DNA of 64,000 nt, from positions 1 through 64,000 of the forward strand of contig CANRIM010000009.1 in the NCBI GenBank assembly GCA_947630695.1, read 5' to 3'. Within the stretch, counting starts at the first letter, position 1. Every line of letters starts with the position of its first letter. Below are positions 37,583-46,879 of this stretch, in pieces. The DNA comes from an uncultured Lachnospiraceae bacterium (GTDB lineage: Bacteria > Bacillota > Clostridia > Lachnospirales > Lachnospiraceae). A model generated the notes under the pieces. That model did no database searches. It was not told the DNA's origin and was given only the letters and a program-made list of their open reading frames with translations. The position numbers were made by a program, and so were the translations under genes.

Positions 37583-39187
37583 TTACAGCTGCGGGCCGGC
37601 AGCAACCAGTGCCTTTCCTGCGGCATTGCCTTCGTATTTCGCAAAGTTCTTGATGAATCTCTGTGCCAGATCCTTTGCCTTGGCATCCCATTCGGCGCCG
37701 TCCGCATAGGTATCGCGGGGATCCAGAATGTTGGTATCCACACCGGGAAGCTCTGTCGGAACCTCAAAATTGAAGTAGTCGATCTTCTTGGTGGGCGCTT
37801 TGTCGATGTCTCCGTTTAAAATCGCATCAATGATGCCGCGGGTATCCTTGATGGAAATACGCTTGCCTGTGCCGTTCCAGCCGGTGTTGACCAGATATGC
37901 TCTCGCACCGTTCATTTCCATTCTCTTCACCAGTTCCTCTGCATATTTTGTGGGATGCAGTTCCAGGAAAGCCTGGCCAAAGCATGCGGAGAATGTAGGT
38001 GTCGGCTCTGTAATGCCGCGCTCGGTTCCTGCAAGCTTCGCTGTGAAGCCGGACAGGAAGTAGTACTGTGTCTGCTCCGGTGTCAGTACGGATACGGGAG
38101 GCAGTACGCCGAAAGCGTCCGCTGACAGGAAGATCACGCTCTTCGCTGCGGGTGCTGCGGAAACCGGGCGAACGATATTCTGAATATGATTGATGGGATA
38201 AGATACACGTGTGTTTTCGGTTACGCTCTTATCTGCAAAATCAATCTTTCCTTCCGCATCCAGCGTTACGTTTTCAAGCAGCGCATTGCGCTTGATTGCA
38301 TTGTAGATATCGGGTTCGGACTCCTTGTCAAGATTGATAACCTTGGCATAGCAGCCGCCTTCGAAATTGAATACGCCGTTGTCGTCCCAGCCGTGCTCAT
38401 CATCACCGATGAGAAGGCGCTTGGGATCTGTGGACAACGTTGTCTTTCCTGTGCCGGAAAGGCCGAAGAAGATGGCAGTATTTTCACCGTTCATATCTGT
38501 GTTGGCGGAGCAGTGCATGGAAGCGATGCCCTTTAACGGCAGATAGTAGTTCATCATGGAGAACATACCCTTCTTCATCTCGCCGCCGTACCAGGTATTG
38601 ATGATGACCTGCTCACGGCTGGTGATATTGAATGCAGCCGCGGTTTCAGAATTCAGACCCAGCTCTTTGTAATTGGTTACTTTTGCCTTGGAAGCATTGT
38701 AAACTACAAAATCCGGTTCGAAATCCTTTAATTCTTCTTCAGAAGGCTGGATAAACATATTCTTTACGAAATGTGCCTGCCATGCAACTTCCATGATGAA
38801 GCGGATCGCCATACGGGTGTCTTTGTTTGCGCCGCAAAATGCGTCTACAACGAACAGCCTCTTGTTGGAGAGTTCTTCCTTGGCAATATCTTTGATCACT
38901 GCCCATGTTTCTTCTGACATGGGATGATTGTCGTTTTTATACTCTTCGGATGTCCACCAGACGGTATCTTTGGAGTTTGCATCCATAACGATGTATTTAT
39001 CTTTCGGGGAACGTCCCGTATAAATACCCGTCATTACATTGACCGCGCCAAGTTCGCTCACCTGGCCTTTTTCGTAACCTTCCAGATCCGGTTTGGTTTC
39101 TTCCGCAAACAGCATCTCATAGGAAGGATTGTACACGATTTCCGTGGTACCGGTAATGCCATACTTTGTTAAATCAATCTGTGCCAT
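37583..39187 (-). CDS. pckA: Phosphoenolpyruvate carboxykinase (ATP)
   Basis: 534 aa. It interconverts oxaloacetate + ATP and PEP + CO2; in fermenters it often runs towards oxaloacetate. [18 protein letters not shown] is the kinase P-loop, [20 protein letters not shown] holds the metal-binding Asp pair, and [20 protein letters not shown] lies before them. GAGGT is upstream of the ATG. It has its own promoter and follows the 6S candidate convergently in neither sense: both are on the minus strand with pckA upstream. Confidence 0.97.
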   Translation of the reverse strand: MAQIDLTKYGITGTTEIVYNPSYEMLFAEETKPDLEGYEKGQVSELGAVNVMTGIYTGRSPKDKYIVMDANSKDTVWWTSEEYKNDNHPMSEETWAVIKDIAKEELSNKRLFVVDAFCGANKDTRMAIRFIMEVAWQAHFVKNMFIQPSEEELKDFEPDFVVYNASKAKVTNYKELGLNSETAAAFNITSREQVIINTWYGGEMKKGMFSMMNYYLPLKGIASMHCSANTDMNGENTAIFFGLSGTGKTTLSTDPKRLLIGDDEHGWDDNGVFNFEGGCYAKVINLDKESEPDIYNAIKRNALLENVTLDAEGKIDFADKSVTENTRVSYPINHIQNIVRPVSAAPAAKSVIFLSADAFGVLPPVSVLTPEQTQYYFLSGFTAKLAGTERGITEPTPTFSACFGQAFLELHPTKYAEELVKRMEMNGARAYLVNTGWNGTGKRISIKDTRGIIDAILNGDIDKAPTKKIDYFNFEVPTELPGVDTNILDPRDTYADGAEWDAKAKDLAQRFIKNFAKYEGNAAGKALVAAGPQL

Positions 39188-39258
39188 CTTATCATCTACC
39201 TCATTTCTTCTTTTATAGTTTGGAGCAGCAAAGCAAAGTACCCAACTTTCTCTTTGTT

Positions 39259-39286
39259 ATTATACATGATTCATCAATAAAATCAA
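39259..39286 (-). promoter_or_regulatory. Sigma-A promoter of pckA
   Basis: Minus-strand TTGATT (39281-39286), 16-base spacer, perfect TATAAT (39259-39264). Its -35 box overlaps the stop codon of the upstream gene. Leader about 65 bases. Confidence 0.75.
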
Positions 39287-39963
39287 TCGAAAGTTTTTTT
39301 CTTCGCCACAATTTCATTTTTTCCTTTGTAAATCGAATCCGCCGGAATCACGCCCCGCAGCATGGAAAGCGGATAAACGTTCGTATGTCTGCCGACGATG
39401 GTGCCCGGATTACATACGCTGTTGCAGCCGATGTCTGTGTAATCTCCCAGCATGGCGCCCATTTTGCGAAGGCCGGTTGCAAGGGCATAGCCGTTTCCTT
39501 TGACCACCACATTGGTCTTATCAGCTTTGATATTGGAGGTAATGGCGCCGGCGCCCATATGTGCCTTATAGCCCAGTACTGAATCTCCCACATAATTATA
39601 ATGGGGCACCTGTACGCCTTCAAAAATCACTGCATTTTTTACTTCGGTGGAATTGCCCACCACCGCATGTTTTCCGATCAGCGCGTTTCCGCGAATAAAA
39701 GCGCCGGGCCGTACTTCGGTCCCTTCGTCAATAATACAGGGGCTGTTGATGGTTGCCGTGTCCGCAATCTGCACCGAACGGTGTATCCACACCTGGGGTG
39801 CGCGTTCCACAAACTGCGCCGGATCCAGGATTTTCCCCAGTTCCAGAATATAATCATGAATATATGGCAAAACCTCCCATGGATATGTATGTCCCGCAAA
39901 GAGGTTTTCCGCCAGTCCCGCCTTTGACAAGTCAAACAGCGACGGAATTGTAATTTCCTGCAT
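39283..39963 (-). CDS. Left-handed beta-helix (hexapeptide-repeat) acyltransferase-like protein
   Basis: 226 aa. After about 60 N-terminal residues (SLFDLSKAGLAENLFAGHTYPWEVL) the rest is hexapeptide repeats, e.g. IADTATINSPCIIDEGTEVR and IGKHAVVGNSTEVKNAVI, and later IVGRHTNVYPLSMLRGVIP. It resembles the C-terminal acetyltransferase half of GlmU and stand-alone GlmU-like proteins in Firmicutes, but has no pyrophosphorylase domain. Substrate unknown; a nucleotide-sugar role is plausible. GGAGG precedes the ATG. It lies 12 bases downstream of topB. Confidence 0.78.
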   Translation of the reverse strand: MQEITIPSLFDLSKAGLAENLFAGHTYPWEVLPYIHDYILELGKILDPAQFVERAPQVWIHRSVQIADTATINSPCIIDEGTEVRPGAFIRGNALIGKHAVVGNSTEVKNAVIFEGVQVPHYNYVGDSVLGYKAHMGAGAITSNIKADKTNVVVKGNGYALATGLRKMGAMLGDYTDIGCNSVCNPGTIVGRHTNVYPLSMLRGVIPADSIYKGKNEIVAKKKTFD

Positions 39964-39975
39964 GGTGTCCTCCTG

Positions 39976-41952
39976 TTATTTCTGATAATACTGCCGGATC
40001 CGGCCGTAAAACTGCCGTACCATTGCCTGATTGTCCAAGTCGATGACTGCAGCAACTTTTTTGGCAATATAGGCTTTCAATTTATCTGCGTATTCCGTAC
40101 CAGTGATCTCCCCGGAGGCTACCAGCTGCAACCCCTTTTCCCAGCTTGCAGTCAGTTCCGGATTCAGCAGGGAGCGCACAGAAACGGCCACAGTATCACA
40201 GATCAGCTCGCCCAGAAGGCAGGGAGAAAGAATCTGCGTCCGTTTGTTCAGTTTGATATATTTGTTGGCAATGAGCTTTTTTAAGATTTCCGCCCTTGTG
40301 GCGCTGGTGCCGATGCCGCAGCCTTTGATCTGGGCCCGCAGCTCCTCGTCTTCGATCAGCTGTCCGGCGTTTTCCATAGCCAGGATCATGGCGCCGGAAT
40401 TATACCTTACCGGCGGTTTAGTCTCGCCGGTTTTAATGGAAAAACGATTGACGCCCAGCAGCATGCCCTTTTTCAGCGACTGCAGAAGATCCAAAAGTCC
40501 TGTGTCCGCCACTGCGTCCTCATCTTCCTTTTTTCCGAAAAAGCCGCCGTACACTTCCAGATAGCCGGGGGTTTTGAGCACCTTACAGCCTGCGGTAAAG
40601 GTTTCCGTTTCCCGTTTCATAGTCAGATTTGCCTTCTGATACACCGCGGGCGGATAAAAGATCGCCAGAAACCGCCGGCAGATAGCTTCGTAAACCTGTT
40701 TTGCGGTATCGCTTAAGGATACGTAGCGCTGGGTCTGCCCGGTGGGAATGATGGCATAATGGTCGCTGATGGCTTTATCATTGACATATCGGCTTTTGCC
40801 CAGTGTCTGCCAGAGATTTTCATCCAGAATATACGCCGCTGTTTGTGCAAGGGGTGCAAAGTGACAAAGCCCCGACAGATTTTTATTGATTTCCGCCGCC
40901 ACGGCCGAAGAAAGCACCCTGGCGTCGGTTCTGGGATAGGTCGTCAGCTTCTTTTCATAGAGTTCCTGGGCGATTTTTAAGGTTTCATCGGGACTCAGTT
41001 TCCAGAGCTTCGACGCTTCATTCTGCAGTTCCGCCAGATTGTATAAAAGGGGCGGATTCTTTTTTTCCTGTTTTTTCTGAACCGCCGTCACTTCCAGCTG
41101 CAGCGGTTTCTTTTCGGAAAGATATTTGACACAGGCCTCCGCATCCGCCTTCTCAAGAAAACCCACATTTTTGTAAAGCTTCGGACTTGCGAAATACCGG
41201 CTGGTTTCGTCGATTTTCATTTCGGCATCAAAGCGCTGCTCTCCTGCCTGTACCTTGGCAATGATCCGGTAAAACGGGGTTTTCACAAAGCTGCGGATCT
41301 CCCGCTCCCTTCGGACGATCATGCCCAGTACGCAGGTCATGACCCGTCCCACGGCCACCACCGTGTATTTCTGATCGGTCAGTCCCGCCAGCACACGGCC
41401 GTATTTTAAGGTCAGAAGTCTGGAAAAATTGATGCCCATCAGGTAATCTTCCTGTGCCCGCAGATAGGCCGAGGCCGCCAGCGCATCGTATGCCGACAGG
41501 TCCTTTGCCTCCCGGATCCCCCGCAGAATTTCATCCTGGGTCTGGGAATCGATCCAGACCCGTTTCCTGCTTTTTCCCTGTACGCCCGCCATCTGCTCCA
41601 CCAGGCGATAGATATACTCTCCTTCCCGTCCGGCGTCGGTGCAGACGTAAATGCAGGAAATGTCTTTCCGGTTCAGCAGTTTTTTGATGATCTTAAACTG
41701 TGTGGAAGCCGAAGGAATGATTTCGTACAAATAGGTCTCCGGCAAAAACGGCAGGGTTTCCAGGCTCCATTTTTTCATGGCCGGATCGTACTTGTCCGGA
41801 TAGCTCATGCTTATCAAGTGCCCGTAACACCAGGTCACCACATACCGGTCGTCCTCCAGATAGCCGTCTTTTCTGCTGCCTTTTACCTGCAGCGTTTCTG
41901 CAAATGCAGCGGCCACCGAGGGTTTTTCCGCAATAAACAAATCTTTTGCCAT
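39976..41952 (-). CDS. topB: DNA topoisomerase III (type IA)
   Basis: 658 aa. The Toprim domain begins FIAEKPSVAAAFAETL and contains CTDAGREGEYIYRLVEQ (acidic metal site). The active-site tyrosine is in TTYPRTDARVLSS, and GIGTSATRAEILKKLI follows. There are no C-terminal zinc-finger repeats, as is normal for Firmicutes TopB. It decatenates single-stranded DNA regions. TopB genes are also frequent on conjugative elements, but here no conjugation genes are adjacent and the neighbours are housekeeping. Confidence 0.93.
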   Translation of the reverse strand: MAKDLFIAEKPSVAAAFAETLQVKGSRKDGYLEDDRYVVTWCYGHLISMSYPDKYDPAMKKWSLETLPFLPETYLYEIIPSASTQFKIIKKLLNRKDISCIYVCTDAGREGEYIYRLVEQMAGVQGKSRKRVWIDSQTQDEILRGIREAKDLSAYDALAASAYLRAQEDYLMGINFSRLLTLKYGRVLAGLTDQKYTVVAVGRVMTCVLGMIVRREREIRSFVKTPFYRIIAKVQAGEQRFDAEMKIDETSRYFASPKLYKNVGFLEKADAEACVKYLSEKKPLQLEVTAVQKKQEKKNPPLLYNLAELQNEASKLWKLSPDETLKIAQELYEKKLTTYPRTDARVLSSAVAAEINKNLSGLCHFAPLAQTAAYILDENLWQTLGKSRYVNDKAISDHYAIIPTGQTQRYVSLSDTAKQVYEAICRRFLAIFYPPAVYQKANLTMKRETETFTAGCKVLKTPGYLEVYGGFFGKKEDEDAVADTGLLDLLQSLKKGMLLGVNRFSIKTGETKPPVRYNSGAMILAMENAGQLIEDEELRAQIKGCGIGTSATRAEILKKLIANKYIKLNKRTQILSPCLLGELICDTVAVSVRSLLNPELTASWEKGLQLVASGEITGTEYADKLKAYIAKKVAAVIDLDNQAMVRQFYGRIRQYYQK

Positions 41953-41972
41953 AATTTCCTTCCAAAGGCTGC

Positions 41973-43034
41973 TTATGACAGTATCGAAAAATGATACCGG
42001 GTCGTGGAACGCATCGTCTCATTGGCCGCATAAACCGGCTGCTTAAATTCCGGATGATGGATGGCGTCGGGATAATACTGGGTTTCAAAGCAGACGCCGC
42101 TTCTGCGCGGATAGCAGACCCCGCCCTTGCCGGTCTGATTGCCTTTGATAAAATTGCCGGTATACAGCTGCATGCCGGGCAGATCGCTTTCCACTTCCAT
42201 CAAAATACCGCTTCGGGCCGATCGCAGCGCCGCGATTTTTTTCATTTTGCCTGTATCATTGACACAATAATTGTGATCGTAGCCATTGCCATACTTTAAT
42301 GCCGTATCCTCCTGATCAATGCGTTCGCCGATGGTATGGAAGCTGCGGAAATCCATGGGCGTTCCTTCCACGGAAACCAGTTCACCGGTGGGAATGCTTT
42401 CCGCGTCCGCCCAGGTAAAGGCGTCGGCGCAGATCATCACTTCCTGATCCAGAATCGTTCCGGACTGGTGCCCGTTCAGGTTAAAGTAACTGTGATTGGT
42501 GGGATTGATGATGGTTTTCTGATCCGACATCGCCGCATAGGAAAGCTGCAGCGTATTATCCGCCGTCAGCTGATAGGTAATACAAAAGTCCAGATTTCCC
42601 GGAAAACCCTGATCCATATCCGGGCTGTGCAGAGAAAAACATACGGAAGGTGTGTCGTTATCCTGCATCTCACGTACCGTAAACATCCGATGCTCATAAC
42701 CGGCGAAACCGCCGTGGAGATTGTTTTTTCCGTCGTTGGCATCCAGCGGATAGGTTTTTCCGTCCAGTACAAACTGCGCCCCGGCGATGCGGTTGCCACA
42801 GCGGCCGATGGTTGCGCCGTAATAGGTATCATTGTGATCTTCATAGCCTTTCACGCTGTCAAAGCCATGTACCACGTCCAAAAATGCGCCGTTTTTGTCC
42901 GGCACTTTCAATACACGCAGAATCGCGCCGAAATCAAGCATTTCCGCCTCCATGCCATTGGCATTTTTCAGCAGATATGCAGAAACACATTCCCCGTTTT
43001 TGGTTTCCCCGAATTTTCTTTTTGTGATCCCCAT
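41973..43034 (-). CDS. galM: Aldose 1-epimerase (galactose mutarotase)
   Basis: 353 aa. It interconverts alpha and beta anomers of hexoses. GATIGRCGNRIAGAQFVLDGK, NNLHGGFAGYEHR with the substrate His, NPTNHSYFNLNGHQ with the catalytic His, and the C-terminal GVCFETQYYPDAIHHPEF with the catalytic Glu are typical. The start follows GAGGTG. It stands between asd and topB with no galactose genes nearby, so the sugar served cannot be told. Confidence 0.93.
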   Translation of the reverse strand: MGITKRKFGETKNGECVSAYLLKNANGMEAEMLDFGAILRVLKVPDKNGAFLDVVHGFDSVKGYEDHNDTYYGATIGRCGNRIAGAQFVLDGKTYPLDANDGKNNLHGGFAGYEHRMFTVREMQDNDTPSVCFSLHSPDMDQGFPGNLDFCITYQLTADNTLQLSYAAMSDQKTIINPTNHSYFNLNGHQSGTILDQEVMICADAFTWADAESIPTGELVSVEGTPMDFRSFHTIGERIDQEDTALKYGNGYDHNYCVNDTGKMKKIAALRSARSGILMEVESDLPGMQLYTGNFIKGNQTGKGGVCYPRRSGVCFETQYYPDAIHHPEFKQPVYAANETMRSTTRYHFSILS

Positions 43035-43052
43035 GTTTTACACCTCATCTGA

Positions 43053-44141
43053 TTATTTCGCGCTGATATAGCCCTTTGCGGTCAGCAGCTCCGCGCAGAG
43101 CACGCCGCCGCCTGCCGCGCCCCGCAAGGTATTGTGGCTGAGGCCGACAAACTTATAATCATAAACCGTATCTTCTCTCAAACGTCCGAGAGAGATACCC
43201 ATGCCGTTTTCATAATCCCGGTCTAACTGCACCTGGGGACGATTGTCTTCTTCCATGTAACGCAAAAACTGCTTCGGCGCGCTGGGAAGCGCCAGTTCCT
43301 GCGGAAGGCCGCGGAAACTGTTCCATTTTTCAATGATTTCCTCTTTGGAGGGTTTCTTTTTAAAGTTTACGAAAACCGCCGCCGTATGTCCGTCCTGTAC
43401 CGGAACACGGATACACTGTGTGGTAATGACCGGCGACGCGGCGGGAACGATCACGCCGTTTTCCACCTTGCCAAAGAGCTTTAAGGGCTCTTTCTCACTC
43501 TTCTCTTCCTCTCCGCTGATAAACGGAATCACATTGTCGATCATTTCCGGCCAGTCACGGAAGGTCTTGCCAGCGCCGGAAATGGCCTGATATGTGGTGG
43601 CTACCACGACTTCCGGTTCATATTCCCGCAAAGCAAACAGTGCCGGCGCATAGCTTTGAATCGAACAGTTGGGCTTCACTGCCACAAAACCGCGTTTGCA
43701 GCCCAGACGCTTCTGCTGCGCCGAAATGACGTCGATATGCTCCGGATTGATTTCCGGCACGATCATGGGTACATCCGGGGTCCAGCGGTGTGCGCTGTTG
43801 TTGGAAACCACAGGCGTTTCCGCTTTCGCATAGGCGTCTTCAATTGCACGGATTTCATCCTTGCTCATATCTACCGCGCTGAATACGAAATCCACCATGG
43901 AAGAAACCGTTTCCACCTCATTGATATTATAAACAACCATATCTTTGACGCAGTCCGGCATGGGGGTGTCCATTTTCCATCTGCCGCCGACGGCTTCCTC
44001 ATAGGTCTTGCCCGCAGAACGGGGCGAAGCCGCTACACATGTGATTTCATACCAGGGATGCTCCGCCAGAAGCGTAATGAATCTCTGTCCTACCATACCT
44101 GTCGCGCCTAAAACGCCGACTTTCAGTTTCTGATCTGCCAT
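43053..44141 (-). CDS. asd: Aspartate-semialdehyde dehydrogenase, archaeal/fungal type
   Basis: 362 aa from the ATG giving MADQKLKVGVLG. It reduces aspartyl phosphate to the semialdehyde used for threonine, methionine and lysine. NADP-binding GVLGATGMVGQRFITLLAEH is first; VKPNCSIQSYAPAL holds the active-site Cys; RVPVQDGHTAAVFVNF, with the catalytic His, follows. Ends with SHNTLRGAAGGGVLCAELL. The class is that of yeast and archaea, common in Firmicutes. AAGGAAAG upstream is a modest ribosome site. Functionally linked to thrC further left. Confidence 0.94.
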   Translation of the reverse strand: MADQKLKVGVLGATGMVGQRFITLLAEHPWYEITCVAASPRSAGKTYEEAVGGRWKMDTPMPDCVKDMVVYNINEVETVSSMVDFVFSAVDMSKDEIRAIEDAYAKAETPVVSNNSAHRWTPDVPMIVPEINPEHIDVISAQQKRLGCKRGFVAVKPNCSIQSYAPALFALREYEPEVVVATTYQAISGAGKTFRDWPEMIDNVIPFISGEEEKSEKEPLKLFGKVENGVIVPAASPVITTQCIRVPVQDGHTAAVFVNFKKKPSKEEIIEKWNSFRGLPQELALPSAPKQFLRYMEEDNRPQVQLDRDYENGMGISLGRLREDTVYDYKFVGLSHNTLRGAAGGGVLCAELLTAKGYISAK

Positions 44142-44216
44142 TTTTCTTACCAACTTTCCTTTTCTTTCATGTTTGCACATATATTTTAGACATCATAGCA
44201 TAATGTTTTCCCGGTT

Positions 44217-44837
44217 TCAATCCAAAGATTGCCCCTTGGAAAAGCTGCATCCGCAGTAATTCTGACGATACAGCCCGTATTCTTTGGACAGGGCAATGGA
44301 GCGTAAATATCCGTTATTCTTTTTAAAATCCGAGGGAAGAAAGGATACCTGATACTTTTCGGCCGCGGCCTGTCCGATTTCATTTAAAAGCGCCGCGTTT
44401 TTTAAGGGACTGATGGTCAGGGTCGTCGTGAAATAATCAAAGCCGCCGGCTGCCGCGGTTTTTGCAGTTTCCTCCAGCCGCAGCGCGAAGCAGCGCTTAC
44501 AGCGGGCGCCGCCTTCCTTTTCAGATTCCAATCCTTTCGCGATCTGTAAAAATGCAGCACTGTCGTAGGGCGCCTCCAGCACAGACACTTCCCGTTCCAT
44601 GGGCATTTCTGCAATCAGCCGCAGCAGTTCCGCCTTTCGGCGGGCATACTCTGCCGCATCGTCAATATTGGGGTTATAGAAAAATACCGTGATCTGAAAA
44701 TACCGGTTCAAATATTCCAGACAATAGGAGCTGCAGGGCGCACAGCAGGCGTGCAGCAGCAGGGAAGGCACCCGGTTTTCCGCGCTGTTTTTCTGAAGCA
44801 CTTTTTCCAGTTCTTTCTGATAATTGACCTTGTTCAT
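44217..44837 (-). CDS. queH: Epoxyqueuosine reductase QueH
   Basis: 206 aa, the DUF208 family. It reduces epoxyqueuosine to queuosine in tRNA and replaces QueG in many anaerobes. LLLHACCAPCSSYCLEYLN supplies the CC and CxxC cluster Cys; ARCKRCFALRLEETAKTA and YCGCSFSKGQ near the C-terminus give the rest of the metal site. CAGGAGC lies before the ATG. No other que gene is in the window. Confidence 0.92.
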   Translation of the reverse strand: MNKVNYQKELEKVLQKNSAENRVPSLLLHACCAPCSSYCLEYLNRYFQITVFFYNPNIDDAAEYARRKAELLRLIAEMPMEREVSVLEAPYDSAAFLQIAKGLESEKEGGARCKRCFALRLEETAKTAAAGGFDYFTTTLTISPLKNAALLNEIGQAAAEKYQVSFLPSDFKKNNGYLRSIALSKEYGLYRQNYCGCSFSKGQSLD

Positions 44838-44867
44838 CCTCTGCTCCTGTCTGAAGTTTCCGGATAT

Positions 44868-44897
44868 AAAAAAATGGCCGAACCGACCATTTTTTTA
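44868..44897 (-). terminator. Terminator after tRNA-Thr
   Basis: AAATGGTCGG-TT-CGGCCATTT, flanked by A-runs and T-runs on both strands, 8 bases past the tRNA. It works in either direction but is best placed for the minus-strand tRNA transcript. Confidence 0.88.
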
Positions 44898-44904
44898 AGC
44901 TATA

Positions 44905-44977
44905 AGCTGGAAAAGGGACTTGAACCCTCGACCCCTTCATTACGAGTGAAGTGCTCTACCGACTGAGCTATTCCAGC
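44905..44977 (-). tRNA. tRNA-Thr(CGT)
   Basis: 73-nt cloverleaf: acceptor GCTGGAA with TTCCAGC, discriminator U, D-arm GCTCAGTCGGTAGAGC, anticodon loop CTCGTAA giving CGU (codon ACG) and T-arm GAGGG-TTCAAGT-CCCTT. CCA not encoded. Followed closely by a terminator. Confidence 0.95.
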
Positions 44978-45058
44978 ATGTCCGCGTGTGGTCCTGCGAT
45001 CACACGCAGAGTATCATATCATATCTTTTTTGATTATTCAACAGAATTTTTCAGTTTT

Positions 45059-45937
45059 TTATTCGTAGATTTCCGCTTCTGTATCTACCACATCTTCCTC
45101 GGAAGAAAAATACATTCTCCGGTCTTCCTCGCTGAGATTATCCTTCAGCCGCAGGTACAGATTGGCGTAAGCGGCGTTGATAAAAGGACTGATAAACAAG
45201 GCGCCGATGCCGAAGAACAGCAGTCCTAAAATGGCCCAGCCGATAAAGGAGATGCCGAATACAAAGATCCGCCATTTATTGCCCCGGGTCATTTCCTTGC
45301 TGAGACGAAATGCCTCTTTATAATGCATATCCGGATGCTCCGCTAAAATATACTCTACCATGCTGTACTGGAAGTTCTTGATGATACCCGGGATCACAAA
45401 CAGCAGCGACCAGAGGAAAATAAAGAGTTCTTTTAAGAACATCACAAGGCAGAGATTGCTGAAATGCCCGTCCCGGAATCCGAAAAACAACTCGCCAAAG
45501 GATGCGTTTTCCCGCATGCTGCACACAAAAAACCGGCTGCACCCAACATTCGCGATATTCACAATGAAAATCGTCACAAGCAGGGCAATCACGGAAAAAA
45601 TAAAAAACCGGGAAGAAGTGATATAAGACAGCGTCTGCTGAGAATATTGTGAAATCGCATCTTCATAAAGCGTTCCAATCTGATCGTAGCCCTCTTCCAG
45701 TATATCGGGCAATCTGTATTCCACCCGGATGGCCGTCAGATTGGAAGGAATATTGGCGATAATCGAAAAAATCGCCGACACGGCAAACGCCGCCCAGTAA
45801 TTGGGTTTGATGGCAGCCCACCCGCTTTGCTTCACTTCCCGCCGCGTAAATCCTTTAAACTGGGTAAAGCCCAGCGCCACAATCAGGAAAATAATAAATA
45901 AAAACATATAGGACATCAGTCCGATGACCAAAAACAT
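45059..45937 (-). CDS. DUF975-family integral membrane protein
   Basis: 292 aa with six or so membrane segments. The family hallmarks are NYWAAFAVSAIFSIIANIPS near the start of the core, FGELFFGFRDGHFSNLCLVM, and VIPGIIKNFQYSMVEYILAE with EAFRLSKEMTRGNKW; DUF975 proteins are common in Firmicutes and have no proven function. The acidic C-terminus (SSEEDVVDTEAEIYE) is cytoplasmic. The start at 45937 follows GGGAGTGG; the frame open upstream of it covers a structured leader and is not expected to be coding. Confidence 0.8.
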   Translation of the reverse strand: MFLVIGLMSYMFLFIIFLIVALGFTQFKGFTRREVKQSGWAAIKPNYWAAFAVSAIFSIIANIPSNLTAIRVEYRLPDILEEGYDQIGTLYEDAISQYSQQTLSYITSSRFFIFSVIALLVTIFIVNIANVGCSRFFVCSMRENASFGELFFGFRDGHFSNLCLVMFLKELFIFLWSLLFVIPGIIKNFQYSMVEYILAEHPDMHYKEAFRLSKEMTRGNKWRIFVFGISFIGWAILGLLFFGIGALFISPFINAAYANLYLRLKDNLSEEDRRMYFSSEEDVVDTEAEIYE

Positions 45938-45959
45938 TTGTATCCACTCCCTTGTATAA

Positions 45960-46045
45960 TATGTAGCGGCACGCGCGCCCAAAGAGCGCACCTGCCAAGT
46001 CGTCGGAAGGCATTGAAAGTTATGCTTCGCATAAGCCTTCCCCTC
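45960..46045 (-). promoter_or_regulatory. Structured 5' leader upstream of the DUF975 gene
   Basis: Minus-strand transcript from the TATAAT at 46061-46066 would form two hairpins before the DUF975 ribosome site. Hairpin 46005-46041 has GGAAGGC closing with GCCTTCC and an inner TTATGC-GAA-GCATAA stem. Hairpin 45968-45996 is GC-rich, with GGCA closing on TGCC and inner GCGC pairs. It matches no riboswitch consensus I recall. It may be a cis-regulatory RNA or simply a stable leader. Confidence 0.45.
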
Positions 46046-46060
46046 ATCCTGTGTTGTTTT

Positions 46061-46066
46061 ATTATA
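46061..46066 (-). promoter_or_regulatory. Possible -10 box for the DUF975 gene
   Basis: Perfect TATAAT immediately after the stop of the ABC permease gene. No convincing -35 (TTTTAA at 17 bases). Confidence 0.4.
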
Positions 46067-46879
46067 CTACAAAGTAAATCTATTTAAAATACTTTTTTCC
46101 AACAATTGTATGGCCTGATAAAACAGAATGGTCAGAATACAGAGCAGGGCAATGCTCATTACCACCATATCCAGTTTGAAAACCTGGCTGCCGTAAATGA
46201 TCAGATATCCCAGGCCTTCGCTGGCGGCAAAAAATTCGCCGATGACCACGCCCACCAGGCTTAAGCCGATGTTCACCTTCATCACACTGATCAGGATCGG
46301 CAGGGTGCTGGGCAGCACCACCTTGGAAAGCACGGCTCTGCGGCCGCCGCCTAAAGTTTCGATCAGTTTGATCTGTTCGGGATCCACTTTTAAAAATCCG
46401 GTATGCAGATTTAAAATAACACCGAAGACGCCAATGGAAATACCTGAAACAATAATGGTCCGCATGTTTGCCCCCAGCCATACCAGAAGCAACGGGGCCA
46501 GCGCCGATTTGGGCAGGGAATTGAGAACCACAAAATAGGGTTCGCAGATCTTCGCCAGCCGTTCAAAACGCCACAGCAGCATGGCAAAGGCCGTACCTAT
46601 GCCGATCATCAGCAGAAAACTGATCAGGGTTTCCTTTAACGTAATCCACGTATGCCGCAAAAGATCCTGAGAGCGCAGCATCCGGCAAAAGCACTGTACG
46701 ATTTTAACGGGGCCGGAAAAGATAAAGGTATCGAGCCAGCCCATTCGTCCTGCCAGTTCCCAGATACCAAGCAGAAAAATCACACCGGCCACCCGCCAGA
46801 AATTGATCATGCGCCGGTCTTTTTTCTGTTTCCTGATATAGCGTTCCTGATTGCTGCATGTATCCTTATGCTTTGCCAT
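46067..46879 (-). CDS. ABC transporter permease, NitT/TauT/thiamine-precursor type
   Basis: 270 aa, six membrane helices. The EAA loop contacting the ATPase reads GLSLVGVVIGEFFAASEGLGY, and the core FWRVAGVIFLLGIWELAGRMG is typical for SsuC/ThiX/TauC-type permeases of the BPD family. Its first codons overlap the ATPase stop by 14 bases. No substrate-binding protein gene is nearby, so the ligand (nitrate, sulfonate, pyrimidine thiamine precursor) cannot be named. Confidence 0.88.
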   Translation of the reverse strand: MAKHKDTCSNQERYIRKQKKDRRMINFWRVAGVIFLLGIWELAGRMGWLDTFIFSGPVKIVQCFCRMLRSQDLLRHTWITLKETLISFLLMIGIGTAFAMLLWRFERLAKICEPYFVVLNSLPKSALAPLLLVWLGANMRTIIVSGISIGVFGVILNLHTGFLKVDPEQIKLIETLGGGRRAVLSKVVLPSTLPILISVMKVNIGLSLVGVVIGEFFAASEGLGYLIIYGSQVFKLDMVVMSIALLCILTILFYQAIQLLEKSILNRFTL

